This document shows positions 1 through 7,851 of a DNA stretch of 64,000 bases, piece after piece. The stretch spans positions 1 through 64,000 of the forward strand of contig CAMMEP010000001.1 of assembly GCA_946495905.1 (NCBI GenBank). The letters run 5' to 3'. The notes beneath the pieces were generated by a model. That model was not told where the DNA came from. It ran no database searches and worked only from the letters and a program-made list of their open reading frames with translations. The DNA is from an uncultured Clostridium sp. GTDB taxonomy: Bacteria > Bacillota > Clostridia > TANB77 > CAG-508. Numbering within the stretch: position 1 is the stretch's first letter; every line of letters starts with the position of its first letter. Both the position numbers and the translations under genes were made by a program.

Positions 1-82
1 TGCAGTATAGAGTAATTTTCTTTTTTATGCTATAATCATCTCGACAAATTACAATTTGTGAGGGGAGGAACAAACACAATAA

Positions 83-640
83 ATGAAAGATTTAGGAACC
101 AAAAGATTAGAAACCGAAAGGTTAATATTAAGAAAATTCGAATTATCTGATGTTGAGGAATTATTTTATAATGGATATATTACAGATGAAAAAATGGCTG
201 AAAACATGAGTTGGACTCCATGTAAAAATGTTGAAGAGCAATACAAAGTGATAGAAAAGTGGGTTAAGGCATATGAAAATTTAGACTTCTATAAATGGTT
301 AATAGAAACTAAAGATACTCACGAATTAATAGGTGGGATTGATATTTGCAATTTATATAAAAAGAAGGACTATGGTGAAGTAGGATATTGTATTAGCTCT
401 AAGCAATGGAATAAAGGATATGCAACTGAAGCATTAAGAAGAGTAATAGAATATTTATTATTAGAATGTGATTTTCATTTAGTTGAAGCACATCATGCCG
501 GGTACAATCCTGCAAGTGGTCGTGTTATGCAAAAAGCTGGAATGAAAAAAGATGGAGAACTTAGAGAAAGAAGATTAGATAAAAAAACAGGTATATATAC
601 ACCACAAATATATTATTCTATTTTAAAAGAAGAGCTGTAA
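83..640 (+). CDS. GNAT N-acetyltransferase, RimJ/RimL-like
   Basis: A 185-aa acetyltransferase of the GNAT superfamily, expected to move an acetyl group from acetyl-CoA to an amine, perhaps a protein N-terminus or a small molecule. It opens with the RimJ/RimL signature TERLILRKFELSDVEEL. The acetyl-CoA pyrophosphate loop is seen around residues 107-118 (QWNKGYATEAL), and the usual C-terminal NPASGRVMQKAGM segment follows at about 140-155. The ATG at 83 is preceded by AGGGGAGG (61-68), a somewhat long 14-nt spacing. The gene is monocistronic, closed by the hairpin at 684-716. The family is certain; the substrate cannot be read from sequence. Confidence 0.88.
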   Translation: MKDLGTKRLETERLILRKFELSDVEELFYNGYITDEKMAENMSWTPCKNVEEQYKVIEKWVKAYENLDFYKWLIETKDTHELIGGIDICNLYKKKDYGEVGYCISSKQWNKGYATEALRRVIEYLLLECDFHLVEAHHAGYNPASGRVMQKAGMKKDGELRERRLDKKTGIYTPQIYYSILKEEL

Positions 641-683
641 AAATATAAATAATACAAATCACAATTTATAATAAACTCAAATT

Positions 684-716
684 AGAGATTAGCAAGAACT
701 AATCTCTATATTTTTT
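684..716 (+). terminator. Intrinsic terminator after GNAT gene
   Basis: Perfect 9-bp stem AGAGATTAG / CTAATCTCT with a 6-nt loop, followed by ATATTTTTT. Confidence 0.85.
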
Positions 717-735
717 AGAAATTTTTCAAAAAACT

Positions 736-900
736 TGTAACCTTTTCCTAAAAAATGTTACTATGTAGATGAAAGTTAACTAAGATAAGAAAAGTGGTTT
801 CGTCAAATGTGCATTTTGCTTCGCAAATATGCACAGCCCAAGGAAACTTAGGCCTTGTTACTTCGGAAATTTCTAACGAAATTTCCTACATAATAAAAGG
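736..900 (+). promoter_or_regulatory. Structured leader upstream of the sigma-region-2 fusion gene
   Basis: The 200-nt stretch before the TTG start holds TGTAACC (736-742), which resembles an ECF-type -35 element. It also holds a hairpin at 808-835 (TGTGCAT.. / ..ATGCACA with an inner TTGC/GCAA and loop TTC) and a perfect 9-bp hairpin at 865-886 (GGAAATTTC-TAAC-GAAATTTCC). Neither hairpin has a U-tract, so they do not look like terminators. They could be a regulatory 5' UTR or a short inserted palindromic element. Not the same sequence as the type A or B elements elsewhere in the window. Confidence 0.4.
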
Positions 901-915
901 AGATTTAGATCTAAA

Positions 916-1905
916 TTGAAAAAGGAAATGTTAAAGGATTATCTAGAAGATGGAAAACTAAATATAGACAAAATGCTTGATGACTTCTATGGCTATGTAT
1001 ATATCATTGTAAAAAATGGTGTGAGTAGCCATATAACAGATGAAGATGTAGAAGAAATTATATCCGATGTATTTGTTGCCATTTGGAAGAACAGCGATAA
1101 TTTATCAGTTACAACGGATTTAAAAGCATACTTAGCAGGAACTGCTAAAAACAGGATAAGAAATAAATATAGAAAAACAGAGGCAAATGTATCAATATCT
1201 GAGTACGAAGAAAAAATAATAGAAAAGATTAGAAAAAACATAAAAGAAGAAATAGCTATATCAAACATCAGAAAGGAGTTTGGTATGAAAACGAATAAGA
1301 ATAAAAAAGTAATATATGTACTTTCATCTATATGTGCAGTATTTATATTAGGAATTGGAATATTTATTGGAACAAACCAACACCTATTACCAAGTAACAC
1401 AATTGATATTGGACAAACGGATGCTAATGATGGAGTCGAATTAAATATAAACAAGATAAAAGATATGACAATGACAACTTTAGATGCAGACATAAAAACT
1501 GTTGAAATAGAAAGTTTGCCAGAAAAATTTAAGTTTATAGAATATTTAGCTGTACCAGCAGAATATCAATTAGAAAGTAGTTATATGGTAAACATAAGAA
1601 GCAACAGAGGTATAGCAGAATATGATGTGATACACGACTATGTATTTAACTATAGGAAAGATAGTTTAAACGATATAAAAATAGCATTTTCGGAAATAGA
1701 AGAGCCAATAAGAGATTATTTTATAGATGAAGGAGACAAGGTTTCGAAAATTGGAGAGGTAGAACTTGTAATAAGTCAGTGGAAAGAAATGTATATTGTA
1801 ACTTTTGAATACAAAGATATCTACTTTGATATTGAAACTACTGGCGTAACACAAAATGAGTTGGTAAGTTTGTTACAGTCTGTTATAGATGGAATAAATA
1901 ATTAG
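916..1905 (+). CDS. Sigma-70 region 2-like domain fused to membrane-anchored DUF4367-like domain
   Basis: A 329-aa protein of two unlike halves. Residues 1-120 resemble an ECF sigma factor region 2 (a Y-x-Y-I segment near 27-32, then DVEEIISDVFVAIWKN and LKAYLAGTAKNRIRNKYRK). The region-4 helix-turn-helix that binds the -35 element is absent. From residue 124 comes a basic stretch, one transmembrane segment (about 132-151) and a roughly 170-residue extracytoplasmic domain resembling DUF4367. A good AAAGGAG sits at 1272-1278, just before an in-frame ATG at 1285 (residue 124), so the second half could be made alone (206 aa). That site is where an independent anti-sigma-type gene would start, which suggests that loss of region 4 fused two adjacent genes. 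The main start is TTG at 916 with AAAAGGAG upstream. Function unknown. Confidence 0.7.
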   Translation: MKKEMLKDYLEDGKLNIDKMLDDFYGYVYIIVKNGVSSHITDEDVEEIISDVFVAIWKNSDNLSVTTDLKAYLAGTAKNRIRNKYRKTEANVSISEYEEKIIEKIRKNIKEEIAISNIRKEFGMKTNKNKKVIYVLSSICAVFILGIGIFIGTNQHLLPSNTIDIGQTDANDGVELNINKIKDMTMTTLDADIKTVEIESLPEKFKFIEYLAVPAEYQLESSYMVNIRSNRGIAEYDVIHDYVFNYRKDSLNDIKIAFSEIEEPIRDYFIDEGDKVSKIGEVELVISQWKEMYIVTFEYKDIYFDIETTGVTQNELVSLLQSVIDGINN

Positions 1906-1921
1906 CTTAGAATCACAAAAC

Positions 1922-1959
1922 AAAATGGGAGCATAAAGTTGCTCTCATTTTATTTTTTT
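1922..1959 (+). terminator. Intrinsic terminator
   Basis: Stem AAAATGGGAGC / GCTCTCATTTT (one G:U pair) with an 8-nt loop, followed by TATTTTTTT. Confidence 0.85.
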
Positions 1960-2077
1960 GTTAATATTAGATTATTAAAAGTTGTAAAATGAAATTTTGG
2001 TAGAAAAAATAAAAATTATAAAAAATTGTAACAAAATAGCACCAAAGGACACTAAATAAATGAAAGGAGGAAATGTT

Positions 2078-2566
2078 ATGCAGAATATGGATGAAATATA
2101 TAGCAAATATGGAGATATAGTTTATAAATATGTATTCTGCTTAACTGGAAACGAGGATATAACGGAAGAAATTGTCCAAGAAACATTTGTAGTAGCTATT
2201 AAAGATATAAAAAAATTTAGAGGAGAATGTAAAATCTCAAGTTGGCTATGCCAGATTAGCAAATATATATGGTATAAAAAACTAAAGAAAGAGAAAAGAG
2301 ACAAAGAAATATCACTTGATACTTTACAAGATTCACTAACGGTGGAAGAGTCAATAGAAGAAAATCTTTGTAACAAAATGAATAAAATACAATTATTTAA
2401 AAAGTTACAAAGTCTTGATGAAGATACTAGAAATGTGATGTATTTAAGAATATTTGGTAATCTCGAATATAGTGAGATAGCTGAAATCATGAATAAAACA
2501 TCAAATTGGGCACGAGTTGTATTTTTTCGTGGTAAGCAAAAATTGAAGGAGGAATTAAAAGATTAA
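2078..2566 (+). CDS. ECF-subfamily RNA polymerase sigma factor
   Basis: A 162-aa sigma-70 family factor with region 2 (DEIYSKYGDIVYKYVFCLTG, then ITEEIVQETFVVAIKDIKKF and SWLCQISKYIWYKKLKKEK) and region 4 (residues ~105-160: LDEDTRNVMYLRIFGNLEYSEIAEIMNKTSNWARVVFFRGKQKLKEEL). The ATG at 2060 overlaps the Shine-Dalgarno GAAAGGAGG, so the ATG at 2078, 7 nt downstream of it, is chosen. The anti-sigma gene follows 38 nt later, the usual sigma/anti-sigma pairing. A TTGTAAC motif (2026-2032) resembles the one before the sigma fusion at 916 and could be an autoregulated ECF promoter. Signal and regulon are unknown. Confidence 0.9.
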   Translation: MQNMDEIYSKYGDIVYKYVFCLTGNEDITEEIVQETFVVAIKDIKKFRGECKISSWLCQISKYIWYKKLKKEKRDKEISLDTLQDSLTVEESIEENLCNKMNKIQLFKKLQSLDEDTRNVMYLRIFGNLEYSEIAEIMNKTSNWARVVFFRGKQKLKEELKD

Positions 2567-2604
2567 TCCAATAATTGAATTTGTAAGATAGGAGTGAAAG
2601 TAGA

Positions 2605-3252
2605 ATGAAAAATGAATGCGATATTGTTAAGGATTTGTTATTTAGTTACAATGACGGAGTTTTAAGTGAAACTTCGAATGAATTTGTAGAGGAACATTTA
2701 AAAAATTGTGAAAGTTGTAATAATGCATTAAAAGAAATAAGGATAGAAAGTGGAAAAATAGATCAAAAAAAAGAAATAGACGCTTTTAAAGGTGTTAGAA
2801 GAAAATTAACGAAAAAGAATATTATTATTTCTATAAGCTTAATAATTTTGTTGCTCATCATTATATTTAATATATTCGTCTTTAAAAACTATAATGATGT
2901 AGCTTCTACGGTGGTAGTATACTTAGAAGATGATATAACAGAAGAACAATTAGGCAATATAAAGGAGAAAATAACACAAAATGCGAAAAGTGCGGAAATT
3001 ACATATGTTTCCAAAGAAGAAGAATTAGAACAAATTAAGGAATGGCTTAGAGAAGATACTAATTCGTTAGATGTTTATAACAATAGTGAGAATAACCCTT
3101 TACTAGCAAGTTTAGAAATAAAAGCAAATACAAATAAAGAAATTCAGAAAGTGCTAGAAGCGATACAAAGCATGCCAGGGATAAGGAGCATAAGCTCCTA
3201 CATGAATTGGAATCCTTATGAATTGTTTGTGTCACAGATTCTTGCTAACTAG
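2605..3252 (+). CDS. Anti-sigma factor: zf-HC2 zinc finger + TM + FtsX-type extracellular domain
   Basis: A 215-aa type II membrane protein that probably holds the upstream ECF sigma factor inactive. Residues 4-40 form a zinc-binding anti-sigma domain (H33-x3-C37-x2-C40 in EEHLKNCESCNNAL, with C5 upstream). Residues ~72-92 are a single transmembrane helix (IIISISLIILLLIIIFNIFVF). The outer part, residues ~100-205, looks like the extracellular domain of the cell-division protein FtsX: it starts STVVVYLEDDITEEQL, then VSKEEELEQIKEWL, NPLLASLEIKA and a final MPGIRSISS. FtsX uses this domain to dock peptidoglycan-hydrolase partners, so here it may sense cell-wall status. Start ATG at 2605 with AGGAG at 2590-2594. 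Confidence 0.82.
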   Translation: MKNECDIVKDLLFSYNDGVLSETSNEFVEEHLKNCESCNNALKEIRIESGKIDQKKEIDAFKGVRRKLTKKNIIISISLIILLLIIIFNIFVFKNYNDVASTVVVYLEDDITEEQLGNIKEKITQNAKSAEITYVSKEEELEQIKEWLREDTNSLDVYNNSENNPLLASLEIKANTNKEIQKVLEAIQSMPGIRSISSYMNWNPYELFVSQILAN

Positions 3253-3325
3253 TAATTATTTGAAGAATAGAGCAAGTAAAAATATTCTATATAATAAAAT
3301 TTACGGTAAAGTATGTGAAAAAGTA

Positions 3326-3356
3326 TTGAAGAAAACACATAAAAATGATATATAAT
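3326..3356 (+). promoter_or_regulatory. Promoter for M29 aminopeptidase
   Basis: TTGAAG (3326-3331) and TATAAT (3351-3356) with a 19-nt spacer. It overlaps the far-upstream ATG at 3345, supporting the later start at 3378. Confidence 0.55.
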
Positions 3357-3377
3357 ATTAAGAAAGAGGTGAAGATA

Positions 3378-4496
3378 ATGCGAGATATAAGAATAGAAAA
3401 ATTAGCTAGTAATTTATTAAGCCATTCTATTAATTTACAAAAAGGAGAGAAAATATTAATAGAAATAATAGGAATGGATGCAATTCCTTTAGGAAAAGAA
3501 TTGATTAAGCAGTCTGAAAAGATAGGAGCATTACCATTTTTTAATATTATAGATTATGAAATAATGAGAGAAATGCTTATAGGTGCAACAGAAGAGCAAA
3601 TGCAATTTTATGCAAAACATGATTTACAGAGAATGAAGGATATGGATGCATATATTGGAGTAAGAGCAAGTACAAACACAGCAGAATTAAATGGAATCTC
3701 CAAAGAAAAAATGGAATTATATAATAAATACTATACTTTACCTGTTCATTTTGAAGAAAGAGTAAAACATACAAAATGGTGTATTTTAAGATATCCAAAT
3801 GCATCAATGGCACAAATGAGTAATATGAATACGGAAAGCTTTGAAGATTTTTATTTTAATGTTTGTACTTTAGACTATGATAAAATGTCAAAAGCTATGA
3901 ATCCTTTAGTTAAGTTAATGAATAAAACGAAAAAAGTTCATATAATAGGCGAAGGGACAGATTTAACATTTAGTATAGAAGGAATACCTGCCGAAAAATA
4001 TATGGGAACATTTAATATACCAGATGGAGAGGTTGCAACTGCACCAGTAAAAAATAGTGTAAATGGATATATAACATATAATACTGAGACAAGGTACAAT
4101 GGTGTGTTGTTTAATAACATTCGATTTGAATTTAAGGATGGAAAAATAGTTAAAGCTACATCGAACAAAACAAAAGAACTTAACGAAATTTTAGACACAG
4201 ACGAAGGAAGCAGATATATTGGAGAATTTGCTATTGGATTGAATCCATATATAGAAAAACCAATAGGAGATACGCTATTTGATGAAAAAATAAAAGGTAG
4301 TTTTCATTTTACGCCAGGAGATAGTCTGGAAGAAAGCGATAATGGTAATCGCTCAAGTATTCATTGGGATATAGTAAATATTCAAACACTAGAGTATGGT
4401 GGAGGAGAAATATGGTTTGATGATGTATTAGTAAGAAAAGATGGAAAATTCGTTTTAGAAGAGTTAAAAGCATTAAACCCAGAAAATTTAATATAA
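3378..4496 (+). CDS. M29-family aminopeptidase (AmpS/PepS type)
   Basis: A 372-aa cytoplasmic metallo-aminopeptidase of family M29 (thermophilic aminopeptidase / AmpS / PepS), expected to trim N-terminal residues from peptides using two divalent metal ions. Visible family landmarks are GEGTDLTFSIEG around residues 190-202, NIPDGEVATAPV, the EGSRYIGEFAIGLNP metal-ligand segment, and the HWD motif in RSSIHWDIVN near the C-terminus. Length fits the family (about 370-410 aa). The ATG at 3378 (GAGGTGAAGATA upstream) is preferred over the ATG at 3345, which lies within the promoter. Single gene closed by the terminator at 4520-4566. Confidence 0.92.
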   Translation: MRDIRIEKLASNLLSHSINLQKGEKILIEIIGMDAIPLGKELIKQSEKIGALPFFNIIDYEIMREMLIGATEEQMQFYAKHDLQRMKDMDAYIGVRASTNTAELNGISKEKMELYNKYYTLPVHFEERVKHTKWCILRYPNASMAQMSNMNTESFEDFYFNVCTLDYDKMSKAMNPLVKLMNKTKKVHIIGEGTDLTFSIEGIPAEKYMGTFNIPDGEVATAPVKNSVNGYITYNTETRYNGVLFNNIRFEFKDGKIVKATSNKTKELNEILDTDEGSRYIGEFAIGLNPYIEKPIGDTLFDEKIKGSFHFTPGDSLEESDNGNRSSIHWDIVNIQTLEYGGGEIWFDDVLVRKDGKFVLEELKALNPENLI

Positions 4497-4519
4497 GTTT
4501 TAAGTACTTAAATTATTTA

Positions 4520-4566
4520 AGATAATTATTCTATATAAATAAAATATATAGAATAATTATCTTTTA
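4520..4566 (+). terminator. Intrinsic terminator
   Basis: Perfect 18-bp stem starting AGATAATTATTC, 7-nt loop, then a short TTTT run. Confidence 0.85.
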
Positions 4567-4576
4567 TGTGTTATAG

Positions 4577-4759
4577 TATATAAAGTCAAAATATATTGTT
4601 AAGAGTAGTAGAAATTATCAAAAATATGTAATAGATAATGAAGAACAATATGTTATTCTAATTAGAAGAGATAATTTTGTTTTTTATGGCATCGGACATA
4701 CACAGTACAAAGAAGAGTTAGACAAAATAGTGAATCTTTTAGAGGAAGAGATGAAATAA
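4577..4759 (+). pseudogene. Small gene remnant without a start codon
   Basis: An open frame of 60 codons ending at TAA 4757-4759 has protein-like composition (for example EEQYVILIRRDNFVFYGIG, then KEELDKIVNLLEEEMK). It has no ATG/GTG/TTG start and no ribosome binding site, and a TAG closes the frame at 4574. It probably represents the C-terminal remnant of a decayed gene; it could also be chance. Parent family not recognised. Confidence 0.35.
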
Positions 4760-4776
4760 TTTATAAGGAGCAATAT

Positions 4777-5214
4777 ATGATTAGAAAATTTGAGAATACT
4801 GACATAGATGCCGTTATGCAAATTTGGCAAAATGAAAATATAAAAACACACAACTTTATACCAAAAGAATATTGGGAAAGCAATTATGAATATGTAAAAA
4901 AACTTTTACCAAATTCCGAAATATATGTGTATATAGAAAATGATAAAATTGAAGGTTTTATAGGGATAAATGAGGACTATATAGAAGGCATTTTCGTAAA
5001 TAGCAATTATCAGAATAAAGGAATCGGAACGGCATTGCTAAATAAAGCAAAAGAAGCAAAAGAAGAATTAACACTAAATGTATATGAAAAGAACAGAAAA
5101 GCTATTAAGTTTTATGAAAAAAATGGTTTCAAAATTGTGAAAGAGGCAGTTGATAAAGAAACCAATGAGAAAGAATTTAGAATGATATGGAATAAGGGAG
5201 ATTTTAAATGTTAA
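4777..5214 (+). CDS. GNAT N-acetyltransferase
   Basis: A 145-aa GNAT acetyltransferase with the compact RimI-like layout. IRKFENTDIDAVMQIWQNEN is the N-terminal strand/helix, SNYQNKGIGTALLNKAKE (~75-92) the acetyl-CoA loop, and NVYEKNRKAIKFYEKNGF (~99-116) the C-terminal block. ATAAGGAG precedes the ATG at 4777. Its last 7 nt overlap the start of the next acetyltransferase, so the two are cotranscribed and probably translationally coupled. Substrate unknown. Confidence 0.9.
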   Translation: MIRKFENTDIDAVMQIWQNENIKTHNFIPKEYWESNYEYVKKLLPNSEIYVYIENDKIEGFIGINEDYIEGIFVNSNYQNKGIGTALLNKAKEAKEELTLNVYEKNRKAIKFYEKNGFKIVKEAVDKETNEKEFRMIWNKGDFKC

Positions 5215-5720
5215 CAATTAGACAAGAAAATAAAAATGATTATGAAGAAGTATACAAAGTGATTAAAACTGCTTTTGAAACAGCAGAGCATAGCGATGGT
5301 AATGAGCAGGACCTAGTAGTTGCATTAAGAAAAAGCGACAATTTTATTCCAGAATTATCTTTAGTAGCAGTTATGGATAATAAAATTGTAGGATATATTT
5401 TATTTACTAAAATAAAGATAGGCAAACAAGAAGAGCTTGCTTTAGCACCTCTTGGGGTATTACCAGAGTATCAAAAACAAGGCATTGGAAGTGCACTTAT
5501 ACGAGAAGGACATAAAAAAGCAAAAGAGCTTGGGTATCATTATTCCGTTGTTTTAGGTAGCGACAAGTATTATACAAAATTTGGATATATTCCTGCAAAA
5601 GAATATGGAATAGTAGCACCTTTTGATGTACCGGACGAAAATTTTATGGCAATTAAATTGAATGATATAGATATAGAAATAAAAGGTATAGTACAGCATG
5701 CGAAAGAATTTGAAATTTAA
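5208..5720 (+). CDS. GNAT N-acetyltransferase, YhbS-like
   Basis: A 170-aa acetyltransferase resembling the YhbS branch of GNAT. It carries the acetyl-CoA loop PEYQKQGIGSALIREGHKKA (~84-103) and the C-terminal signature SVVLGSDKYYTKFGYIPA. The start ATG lies inside the upstream acetyltransferase gene (7-nt overlap), with AAGGGAG immediately before it, so the pair forms a two-gene operon. The substrate is not predictable; YhbS-type enzymes are linked to small molecules or tRNA-associated processes, which is only a family hint. Confidence 0.88.
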   Translation: MLTIRQENKNDYEEVYKVIKTAFETAEHSDGNEQDLVVALRKSDNFIPELSLVAVMDNKIVGYILFTKIKIGKQEELALAPLGVLPEYQKQGIGSALIREGHKKAKELGYHYSVVLGSDKYYTKFGYIPAKEYGIVAPFDVPDENFMAIKLNDIDIEIKGIVQHAKEFEI

Positions 5721-5733
5721 AAGCACTTATCTA

Positions 5734-5764
5734 TTGACTTAAAGTCCACTCTAAGTGATATATT
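5734..5764 (+). promoter_or_regulatory. AdhR-type MerR promoter/operator, copy 1 (aldo/keto reductase)
   Basis: TTGACT (5734-5739) and TATATT (5759-5764) are separated by 19 nt, the long spacer typical of MerR-family targets. Between them is CTTAAAG-TCCA-CTCTAAG (5738-5755), one base off a perfect CTTAAAG-N4-CTTTAAG inverted repeat, the site described for the aldehyde-responsive MerR regulator AdhR of Bacillus subtilis. Confidence 0.75.
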
Positions 5765-5792
5765 ATAAATTATGAAAAAGGAGGAGAGTAAT

Positions 5793-6917
5793 ATGTCATA
5801 TTTAGGAGAAGAAATAAAAAAATTAGGATTTGGACTAATGAGATTACCACAAAAAGATGGAGAAATTGATGTAGAACAAACAAAGCAAATGGTAGATATG
5901 TTCTTAAAAGAAGAATTCACTTATTTTGATACAGCATGGGCATATAATGGAAGTGAAGATGCCATAAGACAAGCATTAGTTGAAAGATATCCAAGAGATA
6001 GTTTTCAGCTTGCTACAAAAAATGCAGCTTGGATAAATTGTAAAACTAGAGAAGATGCTATTAATCAATTTGAAACATCTTTAGAAAGAACAGGTGCAGG
6101 ATATTTTGATTTTTATCTATTACATAACCTAGGAGAACATAGAACAAAATCGTTTGATGATTTTGATATGTGGAGTTTTGTTCAAGAAATGAAAAAAGAA
6201 GGAAAAATTAAGCATGTAGGTTTTTCTTTCCATTCTACACCAGAAGAACTAGAAGAAATACTAAAAAAACATCCAGAAATGGAGTTTGTGCAACTTCAAA
6301 TAAATTATGCAGACTGGGAGAATCCAGCAATTAAGTCAAAAGAATGTTACGAAATGGCAAGAAAATATGGAAAGCCAGTTGTAATTATGGAGCCTGTAAA
6401 AGGTGGTATGCTTGCAAACCCACCAGAGCCAGTTGCTAAAATATTAAAGGAAGCAAATCCAAATGCTTCATATGCATCTTGGGCAATTAAATTTGCTGCA
6501 AATTTAGATGGTGTTATTACTGTATTATCTGGTATGAGTAATATTGAACAAATGAAAGATAATTTATCATATATGAAAGATTTTACAAAATTATCGGAAG
6601 AAGAGAAAAAAGTATTAGACAAAGCGCAAGAAGAACTAAGCAAAATTCCTTTAATTCCATGTACTACATGTAACTATTGTGCCAAAGTATGTCCTATGAA
6701 TATTGGTATATCAGGTTCATTTACAGCAATGAATATGCTAACATTGTATGGAGACATGGCTGGTGCAAAACATCAAGAAAGTTGGTTGGTAGGAGGCCAT
6801 GGAAAGAAACATGCAGAAGAATGTATTAAATGTGGTAGATGCGAAGAAGTATGCCCACAACATATTAAAATTAGAGATGAACTTGTAAAAGTAGCTGAAA
6901 CACTAGGCAGTAATTAA
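5793..6917 (+). CDS. Aldo/keto reductase with C-terminal 2x[4Fe-4S] ferredoxin domain
   Basis: A 374-aa aldo/keto reductase. The TIM barrel (residues ~1-280) shows the catalytic Asp and Tyr in FDTAWAYNGSEDA, Lys in LATKNA and His in YLLHN. The C-terminal ~90 residues hold two cysteine clusters: CTTCNYCAKVCP near 290 and CIKCGRCEEVCP near 350, each C-x2-C-x2-C-x3-CP for one [4Fe-4S]. This ferredoxin-tailed branch is common in Clostridia and probably links carbonyl reduction to an iron-sulfur electron path. The ATG at 5793 follows AAAAAGGAGGAG; the ATG at 5772 lies upstream of that ribosome binding site. It is driven by the AdhR-like promoter at 5734, which suggests induction by aldehydes or other electrophiles. 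A decayed relative lies at 7852. Confidence 0.93.
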   Translation: MSYLGEEIKKLGFGLMRLPQKDGEIDVEQTKQMVDMFLKEEFTYFDTAWAYNGSEDAIRQALVERYPRDSFQLATKNAAWINCKTREDAINQFETSLERTGAGYFDFYLLHNLGEHRTKSFDDFDMWSFVQEMKKEGKIKHVGFSFHSTPEELEEILKKHPEMEFVQLQINYADWENPAIKSKECYEMARKYGKPVVIMEPVKGGMLANPPEPVAKILKEANPNASYASWAIKFAANLDGVITVLSGMSNIEQMKDNLSYMKDFTKLSEEEKKVLDKAQEELSKIPLIPCTTCNYCAKVCPMNIGISGSFTAMNMLTLYGDMAGAKHQESWLVGGHGKKHAEECIKCGRCEEVCPQHIKIRDELVKVAETLGSN

Positions 6918-6930
6918 AAAATGTATGAAA

Positions 6931-6963
6931 AGGAAGTGATTATATTGCGAATCACTTCCTTTT
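6931..6963 (+). terminator. Intrinsic terminator
   Basis: Perfect 10-bp stem AGGAAGTGAT / ATCACTTCCT with TTTT after it. Confidence 0.85.
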
Positions 6964-7030
6964 ATGGTAGGATAGTTCTAACAGAAGGATAGAAAGGAAA
7001 TATAGAAATAAAAATAAAGGGGGATTTTTT

Positions 7031-7849
7031 ATGAAGAAAAGGACGAAAATTATATTGCTTATTGTTTTACTATTGCTTGTTTTTATTACAATCGGGCTAT
7101 ATTTATTAACAATGTACGAAAGTTATACTTTTACTATTGTAGAAATAGATGGGAATAGAATAATGGCAGTAAGGCAATATCCTAGTTATTATAGCTTTTC
7201 GGAAGGTCAATATAAAATTAAAAATGAGGAAGGAAATGACATTACATTTGAGGCAGTACAGATAGGAGACATTATTTACGTAGAAGATATTTATAGCTTA
7301 GTAGAAACAGATAAAATAGGTGCTGATTATGCCTGCATTGTTATGGATATAAGTAATGGACAAATTCAAGTTGCAGCACCAGATATCCATTTTTATAATT
7401 TTTCTTTAGAAAATGCTATCGTAAAAAATGAAAATGGCCATTCTATTAATTACAGTGAACTAAAAGTAGGAGATACAGTAACCGTAGTAGAGAAAAAGGA
7501 TGCCGTACAAACAGATTTGGCAACTATTCACGAGGGACATTCTGTAGATATGCTAGATACTGTTACAAGTATAAAAATAGTAGAACAGGATGTAAATGAC
7601 TTAGTGGCATATAAGACAAGAAATAGGGTTGCAACTAAAAGGGCTATAATTGTAGCTGTAAATGAGAATAGCATAGAAGTAAGAGACATAGAAGATAATA
7701 CAGATATATTTAATGTGAGTTTTGCAGAAGATGGAAATATCGGATTTAGTGAAGGGCAAGAAGTTTTAATTTATTTTAATGGCAGGATAGATTTTACACC
7801 AGCGAAAACAATAGAAAATGTAGATAAGATTCAAATTATAGAGTATTAA
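7031..7849 (+). CDS. Membrane-anchored beta-rich protein of unknown function
   Basis: A 272-aa protein not assigned to a family. Basic residues (KKRTK) precede one hydrophobic segment (~7-28), giving an N-terminal membrane anchor with the rest outside the cell. The outer part is rich in short alternating strands and seems to contain about three repeated OB-like modules: one ends near YVEDI (~85), one has VKNENGHSINYSELKVGDTVTV (~136-157), and the last has VNENSIEVRDIEDN then FSEGQEVLIYF. FSEGQ also occurs at residue ~58. The ATG at 7031 follows AAAGGGGG at good spacing. Its stop codon abuts the aldo/keto reductase remnant, so a rearrangement may have joined the two. Confidence 0.6.
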   Translation: MKKRTKIILLIVLLLLVFITIGLYLLTMYESYTFTIVEIDGNRIMAVRQYPSYYSFSEGQYKIKNEEGNDITFEAVQIGDIIYVEDIYSLVETDKIGADYACIVMDISNGQIQVAAPDIHFYNFSLENAIVKNENGHSINYSELKVGDTVTVVEKKDAVQTDLATIHEGHSVDMLDTVTSIKIVEQDVNDLVAYKTRNRVATKRAIIVAVNENSIEVRDIEDNTDIFNVSFAEDGNIGFSEGQEVLIYFNGRIDFTPAKTIENVDKIQIIEY

Positions 7850-7851
7850 CA

